Source: CAYPOY01 sp964412395 (GTDB taxonomy: Bacteria > Chloroflexota > Anaerolineae > B4-G1). From it: 32,816 bases of DNA. Below, piece by piece: positions 21,666-28,552 of the stretch (positions within the stretch are counted from its first letter, which is position 1; each line of letters begins with the position of its first letter). Made by a program: the position numbers and the translations under genes. The notes below the pieces were generated by a model, which was not told where the DNA came from, did not search any database, and saw only the letters and a program-made list of their open reading frames with translations. Location of the stretch: the NCBI GenBank assembly GCA_964412395.1, contig CAYPOY010000012.1, forward strand, positions 1 to 32,816, read 5' to 3'.

Positions 21666-22988
21666 CTATTCAACCCGCCCGGCCAGTATTTCCTTCAGCG
21701 TCGGCTGGCCGATGACCTGGAGTTCGTACCGCACCCGGTCCATTGGGTGGCGGACATTGATCAACCGTCGCAGGTCAATGGGCGTGGCCACCAGTACCAG
21801 ATCGCACTTAGCTCTGTTGATGGTCTCCTCCAGGTCCTGCATTTGCTTCTCTCCGTATCCCATCGCTGGCAGGAGCGGGCCGATGTGGGGGTATTTCTCG
21901 AAGGTGGCGGCTATGGTGCGGACTGCATAGGGGCGGGGGTCCACCAACTCCTTGGCCCCGAATCGCCGCGCCGCTACCACCCCGGCCCCGTAGGTCATTT
22001 CCCCGTGGGTCAGCGTGGGGCCATCCTCGATCACCAGCACCCGCTTGCCTCGGATCGCCTCTGAGTCCTCGACGAAGATGGGGGAGGCGGCCTCTACCAC
22101 GACGGCCTGCGGGTTGACCGCGTAGATGCTCTCTCGTACCTGGATCACCCCCTCGGGGCTGGCCGTGTCTACCTTGTTGATGACCACGACGTCGGCTGCG
22201 CGCAGGTTGGCCTCCCCGGGGTGGTAGCGAAGTTCGTGGCCGGGCCGGTGGGGGTCTGCCACGACAATGTGGAGGTCGGGCCGGTAGAACGGCAGGTCGT
22301 TGTTCCCCCCGTCCCAGACTACGACGTCTGCTTCCTTCTCTGCCTGGCGCAGGATAGGCTCGTAGTCCACGCCAGCGTAGACCACCACCCCCCGGTCAAT
22401 GTGCGGCTCGTACTCCTCCCGTTCCTCGATGGTGCACTTGTGGTGATCCAGGTCCTCGTAGGTAGCAAACCGTTGCACCGCCTGGGCGACCAGGTTGCCG
22501 TAGGGCATCGGGTGGCGGACTACCACCACTTTCTTGCCCGCCTGCTGGAGCGCGTCGCAGACGTGGCGGGTGGTCTGGCTCTTGCCGGCGCCGGTGCGCA
22601 CGGCGCAGACTGTTACCACCGGCTTGCGGCCCTCCAGCATTGTCGAGCCCATCCCCATCAGCCGGAAGTCGGCGCCTGCAACCAGCACCTGGGAGGCTTT
22701 GTGCATCACATACTCGTGGGGGACATCGGAGTAGGCAAAGACGACCTGGTCCACCTGGTGCCGGTGGATCAGGTCACTCAGTTCCGCCTCCGGGTAGATG
22801 GGGATGCCCTCGGGGTACAGGCTCCCAGCCAGTTCCGGCGGGTACCGCCGTCCCTCGATGTTGGGGATCTGGGTGGCGGTGAAGGCAACGACCTGGTAGT
22901 CTGGGTTGTCGCGAAAGTAGACGTTAAAGTTGTGAAAGTCGCGCCCGGCGGCGCCCATGACGATGGTGGTGATGCGCTTTTGGCTCAT
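21666..22988 (-). CDS. Cyclic 2,3-diphosphoglycerate synthetase-like P-loop GTPase/ATPase
   Basis: The 440-residue protein begins TTIVMGAAGRDFHNFNVYF, has a P-loop in VRTGAGKSQTTRHVCDAL, and carries VVVWDGGNNDLPF plus a GTPase-like VVINKVDTAS (NKxD). These blocks match proteins annotated as cyclic 2,3-diphosphoglycerate synthetase in archaea. In Bacteria they are usually called GTPases and their true substrate is unsettled. ATG 22988 overlaps the preceding small membrane-protein stop (ATGA) and fixes the start. With DUF2148 downstream and a Cys-rich membrane protein upstream it forms a three-gene cluster of unclear task. Confidence 0.8.
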   Translation of the reverse strand: MSQKRITTIVMGAAGRDFHNFNVYFRDNPDYQVVAFTATQIPNIEGRRYPPELAGSLYPEGIPIYPEAELSDLIHRHQVDQVVFAYSDVPHEYVMHKASQVLVAGADFRLMGMGSTMLEGRKPVVTVCAVRTGAGKSQTTRHVCDALQQAGKKVVVVRHPMPYGNLVAQAVQRFATYEDLDHHKCTIEEREEYEPHIDRGVVVYAGVDYEPILRQAEKEADVVVWDGGNNDLPFYRPDLHIVVADPHRPGHELRYHPGEANLRAADVVVINKVDTASPEGVIQVRESIYAVNPQAVVVEAASPIFVEDSEAIRGKRVLVIEDGPTLTHGEMTYGAGVVAARRFGAKELVDPRPYAVRTIAATFEKYPHIGPLLPAMGYGEKQMQDLEETINRAKCDLVLVATPIDLRRLINVRHPMDRVRYELQVIGQPTLKEILAGRVE

Positions 22989-23263
22989 ATTGCCATGTCT
23001 TCCTCTACGGCTACAGCGTTCTCCTTGCCGCGCACCAGGAAGAGCCACAGCAGCAGGGGCACGACCCACAACAGAATGCCCATGCAGATGATGGGAATGC
23101 CGTAAAGTGGCTCAATCTGGCCAGTCTCGGGGACGCCAAGGGCTGTGCTCCATTCTCCTCCGCCGAAGAGCGTGATGCCTCCAAATAGGCAGCAACACGA
23201 CGAGCAGCACAGTGTCAGTACAGCGACGACGATGGTGATGATTATGCTTGTTTGTTTTGACAT
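22985..23263 (-). CDS. Small two-helix membrane protein, Cys-rich
   Basis: The 92-residue protein has an N-terminal hydrophobic helix (SIIITIVVAVLTLCCSSCCC) and a second one near the end (IPIICMGILLWVVPLLLWLF). The first helix ends in a run of cysteines that might be acylated or bind metal. I do not recognise a family. Its stop overlaps the start of the cDPG-synthetase-like gene by 4 bases, and it follows tatC by 25 bases, so it lies inside the long minus-strand transcription unit. Confidence 0.7.
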   Translation of the reverse strand: MSKQTSIIITIVVAVLTLCCSSCCCLFGGITLFGGGEWSTALGVPETGQIEPLYGIPIICMGILLWVVPLLLWLFLVRGKENAVAVEEDMAI

Positions 23264-23288
23264 TTGGTTTTCTCCTCTCTTGAATAGA

Positions 23289-24002
23289 TCACGCCAATCG
23301 GGCCAGCAGGATGCCGAGCTCGTACAGCAGCATAAATGGCACCATGACCAGCATCATATTGACTGGGTCGGTGGTGGGCGTGATGATCGCGGCTCCGGCA
23401 GCCGCGCCGATGATGACGACGCGTCGTGCTTTGGAGAATCCTTGGGGGGTTACAACGCCCAACTTGGCCAGGAAATACATCACCAACGGGGTCTCGAAGA
23501 CGAGACCGGCCCAGAGCAGCATGTTGCCGACAAAGGAAATATAGCGGTCAATTGAGTAGCGCTGTTCGACGATTCCGGACAGGAAGCCGCGGAGGAAAGG
23601 CAACGCGGCGGGAAGCAAGACTGTGGCAGCGAAGACCACTCCGGCGACGAAACTCAGCGAGGCAGCCGGTGCGCCGATGATGACGTAGCGTCCTTCGTGG
23701 GGCTCCAGGCCGGGCCGCACAAACTGGAATGCCTGGTACATGATAACTGGCATGCCAATCCCGAGGCCGATTATGACGGCCACCTTGAAGAAGACGGCAG
23801 GAGCTTCGGTAGGCGAGATAGCCAGAGGCACCTGGTCGCCGAGCGGGGCGACCAGCATTTTGAGGACAGCAGGGGTGACAAACATGCCCACAACCACACC
23901 AATGAGCAGTGCGACGATCGCTTTGATGAGGCGCTGGCGCAGTTCATTCAGGTGTTCGAGAAGTGGCATCTCAGTCTGAGTATTCTCAGCCCGATTCTTC
24001 AT
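23289..24002 (-). CDS. tatC: Twin-arginine translocase subunit TatC
   Basis: TatC is the six-helix membrane receptor that binds twin-arginine signal peptides of folded exported proteins. The 237-residue product has the N-terminal cytoplasmic signature MPLLEHLNELRQRLI (Glu needed for signal recognition), then MPVIMYQAFQFVRPGLEPHE in the first large loop and FSKARRVVIIGAAAGAAIIT later. ATG 24002 is chosen because AAGGAAGG lies upstream; it overlaps the tatA end by 17 bases. The six-helix pattern is complete and the length is normal. Confidence 0.95.
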   Translation of the reverse strand: MKNRAENTQTEMPLLEHLNELRQRLIKAIVALLIGVVVGMFVTPAVLKMLVAPLGDQVPLAISPTEAPAVFFKVAVIIGLGIGMPVIMYQAFQFVRPGLEPHEGRYVIIGAPAASLSFVAGVVFAATVLLPAALPFLRGFLSGIVEQRYSIDRYISFVGNMLLWAGLVFETPLVMYFLAKLGVVTPQGFSKARRVVIIGAAAGAAIITPTTDPVNMMLVMVPFMLLYELGILLARLA

Positions 24003-24432
24003 TCTGTCCTTCCTTTGCCCCTCGCTCGTCCCTGACAATGTTCGTGGTGATATCCTCCAGAGCCTGGCGCGTCTCACGCTCGGTGGCCTGGAGTTCAGCC
24101 CGGATGCCTGCGATAGGTGTTAATCCCTCCTTGATAATGTCTGCTAGACTCTCACTTGTCTCTCGTTCGGCGTCTTGGGGTTCATCCTGGCTGCCGGCAG
24201 TAGGTGCTGGCTTGTCACTGGTCATATCATCGAGAGCCTGACTGGCCTCACGCTCGGATGTCTGGATTCCGGCCTGGATTAAGGAGGTGAACTCGCTGGA
24301 CATGCTGCGCAATTGACCGGAAAAGCGGCGGATGGCCTGGGCGATTTCAATCGTGCGCTTGGGGCCGACTAGCAGAATAGCAATGATCAAGATGACTGCT
24401 AATTCCCAGGGGCCGACATTCAGGAAATTCAC
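23986..24432 (-). CDS. tatA: TatA/TatB-type twin-arginine translocase subunit with C-terminal repeats
   Basis: The 148-residue protein starts with a short membrane helix, the VGP hinge (LLVGPKR, residues 21-26) and an amphipathic helix (IAQAIRRFSGQLR), as in TatA/B proteins that form or line the translocation pore. The tail is longer than usual and contains three copies of a 13-residue motif exactly 29 residues apart: SEREASQALDDMT (59-71), AERETSESLADII (88-100), TERETRQALEDIT (117-129). The tail is helical and acidic. The gene overlaps nusB by 4 bases and tatC by 17, showing tight coupling. Whether it works as TatA, TatB or both is open. Confidence 0.9.
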   Translation of the reverse strand: MNFLNVGPWELAVILIIAILLVGPKRTIEIAQAIRRFSGQLRSMSSEFTSLIQAGIQTSEREASQALDDMTSDKPAPTAGSQDEPQDAERETSESLADIIKEGLTPIAGIRAELQATERETRQALEDITTNIVRDERGAKEGQNEESG

Positions 24433-24875
24433 CGCTTTTCTCTTTCCGTGTCCTTGGCGGCTTGCGCGATAGCCTCTTTGTGTTCCACCAGGGCACCCAG
24501 TACACCGTTTACAAAACGCGGAGCGCTGTCGGAGCCGAAAGTCTTAGCCAGTTCGACGGCCTCGTTGATGGCTACTTTGACGGGCGTCTGGCCATCCACG
24601 GCAAACTCAAAGATCGCGATGCGTAGGATGTTGCGATCAATATAGGCCATCTGTTCCAGTGGCCATTCAGGAGCATGGCGGTGGATGAAGATATCGAGCA
24701 CAGCCTGGTGCTTGAGCACACCGTTCACCAGGTGGCGGCTGAAGGCCATGGTGGCTTTCGGCAGTCGGGTTGCAGCCAACCGCTGTTCCAGCACAACGGC
24801 GGGAGCGTGATGCGCGCAGTCAATCTCGTACAGTGCCTGTAGTGTCACGCTGCGAGCCTGATGACGGGCACTCAC
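24429..24875 (-). CDS. nusB: Transcription antitermination factor NusB
   Basis: NusB binds boxA RNA with NusE (S10) and supports antitermination in rRNA operons. The 148-residue helical protein has the family pattern: ARHQARSVTLQALYEID at the start, then YIDRNILRIAIFEF and PVKVAINEAVELAKTFG, ending with APRFVNGVLGAL. Length and motifs are normal. It is followed by tatA with a 4-base overlap and preceded by the Asp23-family gene; similar Asp23-nusB pairs are known in other bacteria. Confidence 0.95.
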   Translation of the reverse strand: MSARHQARSVTLQALYEIDCAHHAPAVVLEQRLAATRLPKATMAFSRHLVNGVLKHQAVLDIFIHRHAPEWPLEQMAYIDRNILRIAIFEFAVDGQTPVKVAINEAVELAKTFGSDSAPRFVNGVLGALVEHKEAIAQAAKDTEREKR

Positions 24876-24900
24876 TCATATGCCTCCGATTGCAGGTCGG

Positions 24901-25239
24901 TCACGCCCTCTCCGAAGAGTGAGCCACGTCCTCGATATGCACGTCAATGGATCGGACTTCCATGCCGACCATGTCCTGGATCGCGCGGGTGACCTCGGCC
25001 TGGATCTGGCGACCAACGCTGAGCATATTGGCGCCTGGCTCGGTCACGACGTACAGTTTTGCACGCGCGCTGTTTCCAATGACTTCAATTTCCACTCCGT
25101 CGTGTCGCAGGAGGTGCCGCGCACCTGGTGATGAGCTCATACGGGCCACGCCTGGCACGGCCAGAGTCGTGAGGCGAGCGATGGTCTCCAACACTTCCGG
25201 TGCGATGGTAATTCTGCCAATCTTGGGTTGTGTTTCCAT
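24901..25239 (-). CDS. Asp23/Gls24 family envelope stress protein
   Basis: The 112-residue protein begins GRITIAPEVLETIARLTTLA, followed by VPGVARM, the core of the Asp23/Gls24 (DUF322) family, and ends with a VRSIDVHIEDV strand. The family is linked to cell-envelope and alkaline stress, and members without an own membrane helix often sit beside nusB. It lies between fabG and nusB on the same strand, with 23- and 25-base gaps, so it is most likely a constant member of the rpmF-fab-nusB unit. Confidence 0.9.
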   Translation of the reverse strand: METQPKIGRITIAPEVLETIARLTTLAVPGVARMSSSPGARHLLRHDGVEIEVIGNSARAKLYVVTEPGANMLSVGRQIQAEVTRAIQDMVGMEVRSIDVHIEDVAHSSERA

Positions 25240-25262
25240 TCACATCCCCTTTATTTCACGTT

Positions 25263-26018
25263 CTACCCCTGCATCACCAAACCGCCATCCACCGTCAATA
25301 CCTCGCCGGTGATGAAGGAGGCTTCATCGGATGCCAGGAACGCGACGGCGTATGCTATGTCCTCGGGCTGCCCCATCCGCCTCAGCGGTGTTGCTTCGAT
25401 CGCTTTCTGTTTCCATTCCTCTGACAGGCCGGCGGTCAGGTCGGTGGGGACGAAGCCTGGCGCGACAGCGTTCACGGTGATGTTGCGGGGACCGAGTTCT
25501 TTGGCCAGGCTCTTGGTGAAGCCGATAATGCCCGCCTTGGAAGCGGCGTAGTTGGTTTGCCCTTCCTGCCCCGCGATGCCTGAGACGGAGGTGATGTTGA
25601 CGATCCGCCCCTGGCGCTGTCGCACCATTGGGCGGACGGCAGCCTTGCAGCAGTTGAACACACCCTTGAGGTTGGTGCGCAGGACGTCGTCCCAATCTCT
25701 TTCTTTCATCAACAGCAGCAGTTGGTCGCGGGTGGTGCCGGCGTTATTGACCAGGATGTCAATCCGGCCAAAAGCGTCCAGCGCCGCCTGGATCAACCCC
25801 GCGGCTTGCTCGCGATCGCCGACGTCGGCCTGCTTGCTGGTGGCATGTCCCCCGGCAGCTTCGATGGTGGACACGACCTCGTTGGCGGCCTCCGCGCTGC
25901 GGTGGTAGTTGACCACGACGCTCGCGCCACGCCGCGCCAGTTCCAACGCGGTGGCCCGCCCGATGCCGCGCGACGCGCCGGTCACGACGGCAACCTTGCC
26001 GTTCAGCGATTCGTCCAT
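25263..26018 (-). CDS. fabG: 3-oxoacyl-[acyl-carrier-protein] reductase FabG
   Basis: FabG is an NADPH-dependent reductase of the type II fatty-acid synthesis cycle, acting on 3-oxoacyl-ACP. The 251-residue short-chain dehydrogenase has the nucleotide motif TGASRGIG (13-20), the NNAG motif (91-94), and the catalytic set Asn116, Ser144, Tyr157, Lys161 (NITSVSG and YAASK). It is closest to FabG-type reductases by its C-terminal GEVLTVDGG and its position after fabD. No acpP or fabF follows, unlike in many bacteria. A related SDR role cannot be excluded but is less likely. Confidence 0.92.
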   Translation of the reverse strand: MDESLNGKVAVVTGASRGIGRATALELARRGASVVVNYHRSAEAANEVVSTIEAAGGHATSKQADVGDREQAAGLIQAALDAFGRIDILVNNAGTTRDQLLLLMKERDWDDVLRTNLKGVFNCCKAAVRPMVRQRQGRIVNITSVSGIAGQEGQTNYAASKAGIIGFTKSLAKELGPRNITVNAVAPGFVPTDLTAGLSEEWKQKAIEATPLRRMGQPEDIAYAVAFLASDEASFITGEVLTVDGGLVMQG

Positions 26019-26229
26019 AGTCTCTTCTCCATCAATCCAAATACGGTGATGTTATCTAACCGCTTGCGCATCACCCGCAAGCGCGTGGAGCTGCCGATTT
26101 GCCCGTTCCTGGTGGCTTTGGAAGGAATACTCCAGCGTGACCAGCAATACGCCTGTTACGGCCTCTCTTACCTACGCTGAGCGACCCGTGACACGGACGG
26201 GCGATGGCCTGCTGTCGAGACGTCTGGCC
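26019..26229. other. fabD-fabG intergenic region with a hairpin
   Basis: 211 bases without a convincing gene; an acyl carrier protein gene, often found here, is absent. A perfect stem (CGCTTGCG 26061-26068 with CGCAAGCG 26076-26083, 7-base loop) lies 43 bases before the fabG start in the sense of transcription. There is no T-run, so it may be a processing or attenuation structure rather than a terminator. Confidence 0.5.
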
Positions 26230-27147
26230 TCATGCCTCTCGATCCAGAACCTGAGCAGTGGTCAGCCCCTCCACTGCGCGGTCTATGCGCCGCAGGAGGC
26301 CAGTGAGCACCTCTTTGGGGCCGACCTCGACGAAGCGGGTCATCCCCTCGGCGATCATCCAGCGCACCGACTCTGTCCAGCGCACAGGTGAGGTGAGTTG
26401 CTGCCCCAGGACATCGCGGATGTCGTCGGGGGATGTGAGTGGACAAGCGGTGGCGTTCGCCACGAGAGGGACGGCGGGCTCGTGGAACGGCGTCACGTCG
26501 AGGAGGCAGCGGAATTCGGCGGCGGCCTCGGCCATCAGGGGGGAGTGAGCGGCGATGCTCACGGCCAGGCGGATCACGCGTCTGGCCCCGCGTTCCTTTG
26601 CCAGTTCCATTGCCCGCTCCAGCGCTGAGAGTGTGCCGGAGATGACCAGTTGCCCGGGGCAGTTGTCGTTGGCGATGCCGACGTATTCACCACTTTGCTC
26701 CCGCGCTGCGGCACAGATTGCCTCCACCTGCTCACGTCCCAGCCCCAGCACAGCAGCCATCCCGCCCGGACCCCGCTCGCCAGCTTGCTTCATCAGGCGA
26801 CCCCGCTCGCGCACGAGCCTCAGCCCGTCCTCCAGGGAGAGGGCCCCCGCTGCCACCAACGCGCTGAATTCTCCCATGCTGTGCCCGGCGACGTAAGTCG
26901 GGCTGTCCATTCCGCGTTCTTCCAGCACGCGCAGCGCGGCTATACTGGTGGCAAGAATGGCCGGTTGTGTGTTCAACGTGTCATTCAGTAGTTCAGATGG
27001 TCCATCGAAGCACAGTCGCGACAAAGCGATGCCCAGGATACTATCGGCCTGGTCGAACACAACACGGGCTACAGGGGAGGTGGCGTAAAGATCGCGTCCC
27101 ATTCCCACGTATTGAGAGCCCTGGCCCGGAAATAGACAGGCACACAT
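26230..27147 (-). CDS. fabD: Malonyl-CoA:ACP transacylase FabD
   Basis: FabD loads malonate from CoA onto acyl carrier protein for fatty-acid elongation. The product of 305 residues has FPGQGSQYVGMGRDLY at the start, the nucleophile Ser90 in AGHSMGEFSAL, and the His-containing IAAHSPLM. ATG 27147 gives the usual length (E. coli FabD has 309); the frame extends to an ATG at 27177 that would add ten residues. Neither has a strong binding site, so the start is uncertain. It lies between rpmF and fabG, as in many bacterial fatty-acid operons. Confidence 0.95.
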   Translation of the reverse strand: MCACLFPGQGSQYVGMGRDLYATSPVARVVFDQADSILGIALSRLCFDGPSELLNDTLNTQPAILATSIAALRVLEERGMDSPTYVAGHSMGEFSALVAAGALSLEDGLRLVRERGRLMKQAGERGPGGMAAVLGLGREQVEAICAAAREQSGEYVGIANDNCPGQLVISGTLSALERAMELAKERGARRVIRLAVSIAAHSPLMAEAAAEFRCLLDVTPFHEPAVPLVANATACPLTSPDDIRDVLGQQLTSPVRWTESVRWMIAEGMTRFVEVGPKEVLTGLLRRIDRAVEGLTTAQVLDREA

Positions 27148-27203
27148 ATACGCCAATGGGTACCCCCGTGAGGACATAAGCGTAAAGCGTGATGCGTGGC
27201 CGG

Positions 27204-27231
27204 TTACGTTTTACGTTTCACGTTTCACGTT
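27204..27231. repeat. Tandem heptamers TTACGTT/TCACGTT between rpmF and fabD
   Basis: Two TTACGTT units (27204-27217) followed by two TCACGTT units (27218-27231). This is the same unit as in the YfhO-like gene at 8387-8442, now in a non-coding gap directly after the rpmF stop. Confidence 0.9.
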
Positions 27232-27232
27232 G

Positions 27233-27418
27233 CTATTCCTCTTCGATTTCAAGGACCTGAGTGCCGCGATAGGTTCCACAGGCCAGGCAGACGTGGTGTG
27301 GTCGCATCGGTGCGCCGCACTGTGGGCAGATCACCACTTGTGCGACTTTCAGTCTCCAATGGCTGCGCCGGTTTCCCCGGCGGCCTTTCGATATTTTACG
27401 TTTTGGCAGTGCGCCCAT
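27233..27418 (-). CDS. rpmF: Ribosomal protein bL32
   Basis: This 61-residue protein of the large ribosomal subunit is basic at the start (MGALPKRKISKGRRGNRRSH) and then has a zinc-binding pair CPQCG and CLACG, the four-cysteine form of bL32. GAAGGAG precedes the ATG. It is driven by the strong promoter at 27481-27509 and followed by fabD, the well-known rpmF-fab arrangement that ties ribosome and lipid synthesis. Confidence 0.97.
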   Translation of the reverse strand: MGALPKRKISKGRRGNRRSHWRLKVAQVVICPQCGAPMRPHHVCLACGTYRGTQVLEIEEE

Positions 27419-27480
27419 AGCTTTTTTGCACTCCTTCTAACTGATTTGTTGTATCCTGCACGGACTTGCAAGGAAAACGT

Positions 27481-27509
27481 ATTATAGGGGTGAGCAATGA
27501 ACCTGTCAA
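27481..27509 (-). promoter_or_regulatory. Perfect-consensus sigma-70 promoter for rpmF-fabD
   Basis: On the minus strand TTGACA (27509-27504), 17 bases, TATAAT (27486-27481), both hexamers without mismatch. The TGA stop of the upstream coiled-coil gene (27508-27506) lies inside the -35 box. The promoter is 63 bases ahead of the rpmF start. Confidence 0.85.
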
Positions 27510-28009
27510 GGTACTGTGTCGTCGCCCAGCTTCTTCTCGACATGTGGTTCGTGCTTACTCCTGTCCTGTTCGACCTGGATGGTGCGGATGCCGTTTTCGA
27601 TCACCGTCAGCGCTCGCCCCAAGTCCTGCTCCAGTTTGCAGAGGACGTCGAAGGCGTAGTCGTCGGCCCCGGCGCGGATGCTTTCCACCTCCTGCTCGAC
27701 CCGCTTGCGGATAGAGGCGGCTCGCGCCTCGGCAGCCTGAGCAATGGTGTGCTCTGCGGTGAGTTGGGCTGCCTCGCTGCGTGCCAGCGCTACGATGCGT
27801 TCCGTTTCCTCCTGGACTTGAGCCATAGTCCGCTCTTTCTCGCGGATGATCCGCTCGGCACGCCGCACTTCATCGGGGATTGAGATGCGCATTTGATCGA
27901 GCAGCGGCCAAATGCTGCGCTCGTCCACCATCCGCAGGTTGCTGAAGGGCAACTGTGTGCTTCCCTTGATGATTTCTTCCAGACGGTCTACCAGGTGCAG
28001 AATGTCCAT
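27506..28009 (-). CDS. Coiled-coil protein of the coaD-rpmF locus
   Basis: The 167-residue protein starts MDILHLVDRLEEIIKGSTQL and then has a long charged helix (about 45-120: RRAERIIREKERTMAQVQEE, later EQEVESIRAGADDYAFDVL), predicted to form a coiled coil. There is no signal peptide or membrane helix. Similar proteins, with ATP-synthase-b-like or DivIVA-like helix patterns, recur between coaD and rpmF in Chloroflexota. Their function is unknown; a role in division or envelope scaffolding is a guess. It follows coaD by 15 bases. Confidence 0.8.
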   Translation of the reverse strand: MDILHLVDRLEEIIKGSTQLPFSNLRMVDERSIWPLLDQMRISIPDEVRRAERIIREKERTMAQVQEETERIVALARSEAAQLTAEHTIAQAAEARAASIRKRVEQEVESIRAGADDYAFDVLCKLEQDLGRALTVIENGIRTIQVEQDRSKHEPHVEKKLGDDTVP

Positions 28010-28024
28010 ATCGGCCTCCGACGT

Positions 28025-28552
28025 TCAGTCACGCAGTGAAAAAAGTGGCACGGGTTCATGGTTCTTCTCTCGTTCGCGTCGTTTCGCCTCCAGCGCGGTC
28101 GTGACGTGCGGTGGGACTACCCCACTCACGTCACCTCCCAGCAACGCAATCTCTTTGACAATGCTGGAACTCAGGAAAGCATGGGTCTGCCGTGTCATCA
28201 GGCACACGAACTCGATCTCGGGTGCGAGTTGGCGGTTGGTGAGTGCCATCTGGTACTCCAGTTCGAAGTCGGAGATGACTCGCAGCCCGCGCACGATGGC
28301 TTGTGCTCCGACCCGACGCGCGAACTCCACCGTCAACCCGCCATAAGGGGCCACCCGCACGTTGGGCAGATCGGCCAAAGCCTGGCGCGCCAACGTCACC
28401 CGCTCTTCGATACTGAACATCAGGTTCTTCACTGGTCGGTCGTAGACGGCGACTACTAACTTATCGAAGATGTTGGCGGCACGGGTGGCAATGTCCACGT
28501 GCCCGAGGTGGACCGGGTCAAAGGTTCCGGGGTAGATGGCGACGTGGGTCAA
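28025..28552 (-). CDS. coaD: Phosphopantetheine adenylyltransferase
   Basis: CoaD makes dephospho-CoA from 4'-phosphopantetheine and ATP, the fourth step of CoA synthesis. The 175-residue protein has the nucleotidylyltransferase motif GTFDPVHLGHVDI (His18 region), YGGLTVEFARRVGAQAIVRG, DFELEYQMALTNR, and SSSIVKEIALLGGDVSGVVP in place of the usual ISSTxVR. ATG 28552 overlaps the recG stop by 4 bases, a tight coupling. Length is slightly above the usual 160, with a basic tail. Confidence 0.95.
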   Translation of the reverse strand: MTHVAIYPGTFDPVHLGHVDIATRAANIFDKLVVAVYDRPVKNLMFSIEERVTLARQALADLPNVRVAPYGGLTVEFARRVGAQAIVRGLRVISDFELEYQMALTNRQLAPEIEFVCLMTRQTHAFLSSSIVKEIALLGGDVSGVVPPHVTTALEAKRREREKNHEPVPLFSLRD

